From Halomonas sp. HL-93 (GTDB lineage: Bacteria > Pseudomonadota > Gammaproteobacteria > Pseudomonadales > Halomonadaceae), in contig NZ_LT593974.1 in NCBI RefSeq assembly GCF_900086985.1, positions 186,001 through 250,000 of the forward strand: DNA of 64,000 nt, written 5' to 3'. Position numbers and translations under genes: made by a program. Every line of letters begins with the position of its first letter. Positions within the stretch are counted from its first letter, which is position 1. The notes beneath the pieces were generated by a model, which was not told where the DNA came from, searched no databases, and saw only the letters and a program-made list of their open reading frames with translations. This document shows positions 60,453 through 64,000 of this stretch, in pieces.

Positions 60453-60508
60453 TAGTGCTTCAGTGCTTCAGTGCTTCAGTGCTTCAGTGCTTCAGTGCTT
60501 CAGTGCTT
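60453..60508. repeat. 8-bp tandem repeat (CAGTGCTT), about 7 copies
   Basis: One partial and six perfect copies of CAGTGCTT in a row between the lipoprotein gene and the LysR gene, which converge. Repeats of this kind change copy number by slippage. It does not sit in a coding frame or an obvious promoter. Confidence 0.95.
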
Positions 60509-60576
60509 ATGTTTCTGTCGAAAAATAAGTGAAAGCGATGAGCACACAGCCTTGATTGAGTCGCCAAAAATCTTCG

Positions 60577-61485
60577 CTAGGGTGAGGTGTGGCTGATGAT
60601 ATGGATTCCCTGATTGACGACTTGTCGAATCGTGTCTGCCATAAAGCGGCTGACGGCTGAACGCTCGGTTTGCTGCGACCAGAGCAAGCCCGGCGTGCGT
60701 ACTGGGGTGGGGCTTTCAATCGGAATAGCACTGACACCAGATTCACCGCTCAAGGCGTTTTCGGACACAATGCTACATAAATCGGTACGTCGTACCAGCT
60801 CGATCATGGGCGAGATAGCATTGAGCTCAGCCACAATTTGGGGCTGCGCGCCAGCCGCCTCGAAGCACTCATTAAGCATCTGGCGCGTCGAAAAGTGTGG
60901 CGCCAGCAGCGTCATACGCTGGCCGTTGAGTTCGACCATACGCAATCGCTTGCGTTTGGCAAGCGGGTGGTGGCTCGCGACGATTAGCTTGAGCTCTTCG
61001 TTATAGAGTGGCTCAAAACGAAGGCCGCGAGATACCGCTGGCCGGTATGAGATGCCCATATCTAAGCTTCCCCTGACTAGCCCCTCGCTGATCTGATCGC
61101 CGGAAAGTTCTTCCACGACCACTTTGACGTGCGGAAACCGCTGTATGAATACGGAAAGACACAGCGGGATAAGCTGTACGTTAAAACTGTGAGTCGCGGC
61201 GATGCGTAGCTCGCCGTGCAACTCTTCTGGGGCTGCCTTCATGGCGCCAAGCGTCTGATCGACCTGCTTCACAATCGGAGCCACATGCTTCTGAAAGCTC
61301 AGGCCTGCTTCAGTAATCACCACTTTTTTGCCGACTCGGGCAAACAGCGGCTGCCCTAGCTCTTCTTCTAACTGGCGGATTTGATGCGACAGCGTGGACT
61401 GGGTCACGTGCACGCGCTTGGCCGCGCTGGTGAAGTTAAGGGTCTCGGCAATGGCCAAGAAGTAGCGCATATGACGCAGTTCCAT
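60577..61485 (-). CDS. LysR-family transcriptional regulator
   Basis: 302 residues. N-terminal winged helix (FTSAAKRVHVTQSTLSHQIRQLEEELGQPLF) and a periplasmic-binding-like effector domain. Divergent from the citryl-CoA lyase gene across about 180 bases, the usual place for a LysR regulator of an adjacent catabolic operon. Effector unknown. Confidence 0.93.
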   Translation of the reverse strand: MELRHMRYFLAIAETLNFTSAAKRVHVTQSTLSHQIRQLEEELGQPLFARVGKKVVITEAGLSFQKHVAPIVKQVDQTLGAMKAAPEELHGELRIAATHSFNVQLIPLCLSVFIQRFPHVKVVVEELSGDQISEGLVRGSLDMGISYRPAVSRGLRFEPLYNEELKLIVASHHPLAKRKRLRMVELNGQRMTLLAPHFSTRQMLNECFEAAGAQPQIVAELNAISPMIELVRRTDLCSIVSENALSGESGVSAIPIESPTPVRTPGLLWSQQTERSAVSRFMADTIRQVVNQGIHIISHTSP

Positions 61486-61662
61486 AAGCCAACCTCTACT
61501 ATCGATGGATTAACGATCGATGGTATCGCTTATTTCTATAGAAATTAATCATTTTTATTCATTGTTACGTCCTCCTATATTCAGTGCTATCAAGCGTTAT
61601 ACACCCACGAACGCAAGCGCCATCGGCGCCTTACCCGTTCGTCTACATTCGCGGAGCGAGAC

Positions 61663-62463
61663 ATGAAGATAGGGCGCGAGACAATTCCAAAAACCGCCAT
61701 AAGCACGTCGAACGCTGACACCATCGTGGTGCGGGGCAAAGACCTCAGCCAGGAGTTAATAGGCCAGACAACGTTTACCGACTACTTTTTAATGCTTTTG
61801 GATGGCCAGCCCGCGAGTGAGACACGGTGTCGCGTGCTGGATGCGACCCTGGTGGCGATTGCGGAACACGGGCTGGTGCCTAGCGTACAGGCGAGCCGCA
61901 TGACGTATGCCGCGTCACCGGAAGCGCTACAAGGCGCTGTGGCGGCGGGGTTACTGGGCTGTGGTTCGGTGATTTTAGGCGCGTCCCAAGCCGCGGGGGA
62001 GCTATTTGATCGCATTGGGCAAGTAGCTGACGGCGGTAAGTCGCTTGAGCAAGCGGTGCACGATGTGATCACTGATCTGCGCGCCAAGCGGGAGCCGATC
62101 CCCGGTTATGGCCACCCGCTACACAAAGAACGCGACCCACGCGTGGATGCGCTGTTTAACGTGGCTCGCGAGGCAGGTGCAGACCTACGCTATGTAGCTA
62201 TCGCCGAAGCCGTTGAAAACGCCATTCCCGAGATCGTTGGCAAAACACTGAAGCTGAATGTCTCGGCGGCGATCCCTGCGGTGTTGCTGGGTGCAGGTTT
62301 CCCACTCAAAGCGCTGAGAGGTGTGCCGTTATTGGCCCGCACCGCTGGCCTTATCGCCCATCTGCTGGAAGAGTCCGAACAGCCGTGTGGCTTTGCGCTC
62401 TCCTACCAAGCGGCCCAACAGGTCGAATACACCGGTGAAGTTCCGCCGGGTTTCAAGCGCTAG
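61663..62463 (+). CDS. Citrate synthase/citryl-CoA lyase-family enzyme
   Basis: 266 residues, about two thirds of citrate synthase length, matching the short citryl-CoA lyase-like family. PIPGYGHPLHKERDPR gives the catalytic His151 and Asp158. It should cleave or form a 3-hydroxy-3-carboxy acyl-CoA; the native substrate is uncertain. First gene of a plus-strand operon, with the CoA transferase 11 bases on. Confidence 0.85.
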   Translation: MKIGRETIPKTAISTSNADTIVVRGKDLSQELIGQTTFTDYFLMLLDGQPASETRCRVLDATLVAIAEHGLVPSVQASRMTYAASPEALQGAVAAGLLGCGSVILGASQAAGELFDRIGQVADGGKSLEQAVHDVITDLRAKREPIPGYGHPLHKERDPRVDALFNVAREAGADLRYVAIAEAVENAIPEIVGKTLKLNVSAAIPAVLLGAGFPLKALRGVPLLARTAGLIAHLLEESEQPCGFALSYQAAQQVEYTGEVPPGFKR

Positions 62464-62474
62464 GAGAGTAGCTC

Positions 62475-63617
62475 ATGAGCAAAGTACTCGACGGTATTAC
62501 GGTTATTGAGCAGGGCACGTTCATTACTGGGCCAGCGGCTGGAATGTTGTTGGCCGATCTAGGCGCCAACGTGATCAAGGTGGAAATGCCGGGTAAGGGC
62601 GATCCATTCCGGGCGTTTAAGGGCGGGCTATACAGTCCGCACTACCAGACTTACAACCGAAACAAACGCAGCATTGCGCTGAATACGAAAGAGCCCGAAG
62701 ATCTCGAAACGTTTGACGCACTGATTCGTGATGCTGACGTTTATATCCAGAATTTCCGCCCCGGCACCGCGGAGCGGCTGGGAGCCGGTGAGAGTCGCTT
62801 AAGGACCATGAACCCAGGGCTTATTTATTGTGCCATTAGTGGTTTTGGGCAAGACGGCCCCTATGCGGCGCGCCCCAGCTACGACACGGTGGCCCAGGCG
62901 GCGAGTGGTTTTTTGAAGCTCTTGATTAACCCAGCAAACCCACGGGTCGTGGGGCCCGCGATGGCCGATGCGATGTCGGGCTTCTATGCCGCCTATGGCA
63001 TTCTTGGTGCACTGGTGGAGCGTGGCCGCACTGGTAAAGGTCGCCGGGTAGACGTCTCCATGCTTGAGGCGATGTGCCACTTTAACCTTGATGCTTTTAC
63101 CCATTACCTATCTGAAAACGAGGTGATGGGGCCTTACAGCCGTCCTCAGGTGTCTCAGTCCTACGTAATGGAGTGCGCCGACGGTAAATGGGTGGCGCTG
63201 CATATGTCCTCCCCCGAGAAGTTTTGGCAGGGCTTGGCGAACGCCATGGAGTATCCGGAGCTGCTGCAGGATGGACGCTTTGCGACACGCGAAGGGCGCA
63301 TCGATAACCAGGAACAGATGATCGAGGTGCTCAAACAAGTATTCAAGCGCCATGACCGGACCACCTGGTGCCAACGCTTGGAAGCCGAGGATGTGCCCCA
63401 CGCGCCGATGTACGACACCGATGAAGTGCTGGAAGACCCGCAGGTGAAGCACCTGCAACTGGAGGTGAGTACCCAGCACCCCACGATAGGCACTTTCCGA
63501 ACGGTTCGATCGCCAGTGTCTTACGACGGTGTCAGGCCGCTAGAGGTGAGCGCGCCCCCTATTTTGAACGAGCATCATGATGAAATCATTCAAGAGCTGA
63601 AATTGCGCAAGCGCTGA
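62475..63617 (+). CDS. CaiB/BaiF (class III) CoA transferase
   Basis: 380 residues. N-terminal Rossmann region (GPAAGMLLADLGANVIKVE), then YNRNKRSIALN, QNFRPGTAERLG and the block SGFGQDGPYAARPSYD. It moves CoA between a donor acyl-CoA and a carboxylic acid. GGAG lies about 9 bases before ATG 62475. Paired with a citryl-CoA lyase-like gene, so it may make the CoA ester that lyase cleaves. Confidence 0.92.
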   Translation: MSKVLDGITVIEQGTFITGPAAGMLLADLGANVIKVEMPGKGDPFRAFKGGLYSPHYQTYNRNKRSIALNTKEPEDLETFDALIRDADVYIQNFRPGTAERLGAGESRLRTMNPGLIYCAISGFGQDGPYAARPSYDTVAQAASGFLKLLINPANPRVVGPAMADAMSGFYAAYGILGALVERGRTGKGRRVDVSMLEAMCHFNLDAFTHYLSENEVMGPYSRPQVSQSYVMECADGKWVALHMSSPEKFWQGLANAMEYPELLQDGRFATREGRIDNQEQMIEVLKQVFKRHDRTTWCQRLEAEDVPHAPMYDTDEVLEDPQVKHLQLEVSTQHPTIGTFRTVRSPVSYDGVRPLEVSAPPILNEHHDEIIQELKLRKR

Positions 63618-63710
63618 ATGAACCGTATCGCCGCGTTTAAGTGACAACTAATAACAAATCATCGTCAGTGGAGTGTCTAGCTGACACAACACTCCATAGG
63701 AGCGTTAATC

Positions 63711-64000
63711 ATGTTCGACCTGCCCAGGAAAGAAGACATCGTCAACCATGGCATTCCCTCAACACCAGACGACATTACCGATATTGTCATCAAGGCATTT
63801 AGTCATACTCAAGATGACCGATTGAGGGAAATTCTTACGAGTTTGGTTAAGCACCTGCATGCGTTCGGGCGCGAGGTGAAGCTGACCGAGGAGGAGTTCA
63901 CCGCCGCTATTAATGCCGTTACGCGCTTGGGCCATCTCACCAAAGATCGCCATAACGAGACCATGGTGATGTCGGATGCCCTGGGGTTCTCCACGCTGGT
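63711..64000 (+). CDS. Intradiol ring-cleavage dioxygenase, N-terminal part (runs off the window)
   Basis: ATG 63711 with AGGAG 9 bases upstream, then open for 96 codons to the window end. LTSLVKHLHAFGREVKLTEEEF and SDALGFSTLV match the N-terminal domain (Dioxygenase_N) of catechol/hydroxyquinol 1,2-dioxygenases. The iron-binding Tyr/His residues lie beyond the window. Probably the third gene of the operon. Confidence 0.85.
   Translation, partial: MFDLPRKEDIVNHGIPSTPDDITDIVIKAFSHTQDDRLREILTSLVKHLHAFGREVKLTEEEFTAAINAVTRLGHLTKDRHNETMVMSDALGFSTL

Noticed and set aside
60453..60508. CRISPR array
   Set aside because: Unit is 8 bases with no spacers; a simple tandem repeat.

Overview
The window looks like the chromosome of a moderately halophilic gammaproteobacterium, most likely Halomonas or a close relative. 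The evidence is circumstantial: moderately high GC in core genes, very acidic secreted proteins, a BCCT-type solute carrier, a TctABC tricarboxylate system, an MvaT-type (pseudomonad/Halomonas) nucleoid protein and a Xanthomonas/E. coli-style aryl polyene operon. No rRNA or other species marker is present.

Layout. 1-6500 is accessory DNA. It holds an IS1182-type transposase whose right end abuts an integron attC site, an AT-rich S51-peptidase-like gene that is the body of that cassette, an NhaC-type antiporter, and a LabA/NYN gene broken by an IS30 element. 6500-18100 is mainly transport and regulation: a BCCT carrier, an AraC regulator, a small secreted protein, the tctCBA operon divergent from tctD-tctE plus a periplasmic binding protein, a decayed second NYN gene, and lrgAB. 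18090-19400 is a lone ATP-grasp ligase-like gene. 19845-38490 is a type I secretion ABC/HlyD pair divergent from a single gene of about 4,900 codons for a giant secreted multidomain protein. It carries many carbohydrate-binding-like modules, cadherin-like repeats, a sugar-dehydrogenase-like propeller and four near-identical C-terminal modules. 38700-42600 holds mvaT, an XpaC-like/TelA pair, a coiled-coil protein and arfB.

42704-59559 is an unbroken 19-gene minus-strand operon, with most neighbours overlapping by a few bases, for an aryl polyene (APE) pigment. It has three ketosynthase-family proteins, a ketoreductase, a dehydratase and a ligase-dehydratase fusion, two ACPs, a 4'-phosphopantetheinyl transferase, an aromatic amino acid lyase, acyl- and glycosyltransferases, a thioesterase, and a LolA/MMPL/lipoprotein export set. 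Together these would make a starter acid, extend it to a polyene on ACP, attach it to a lipid or sugar carrier and move it to the outer membrane.

59785-64000 contains a lipoprotein, an 8-bp tandem repeat, and a LysR regulator divergent from a citryl-CoA-lyase-like enzyme, a class III CoA transferase and the start of an intradiol (hydroxyquinol/catechol-type) dioxygenase, probably a small aromatic/organic acid catabolic locus that continues beyond the window.

The least explained items are the giant secreted protein with its promoter region, the attC-bearing cassette with an IS at its core site, a pair of homologous tiny ORFs 36 kb apart, two independently ruined NYN genes, and the citryl-CoA lyase/CoA transferase/dioxygenase combination.
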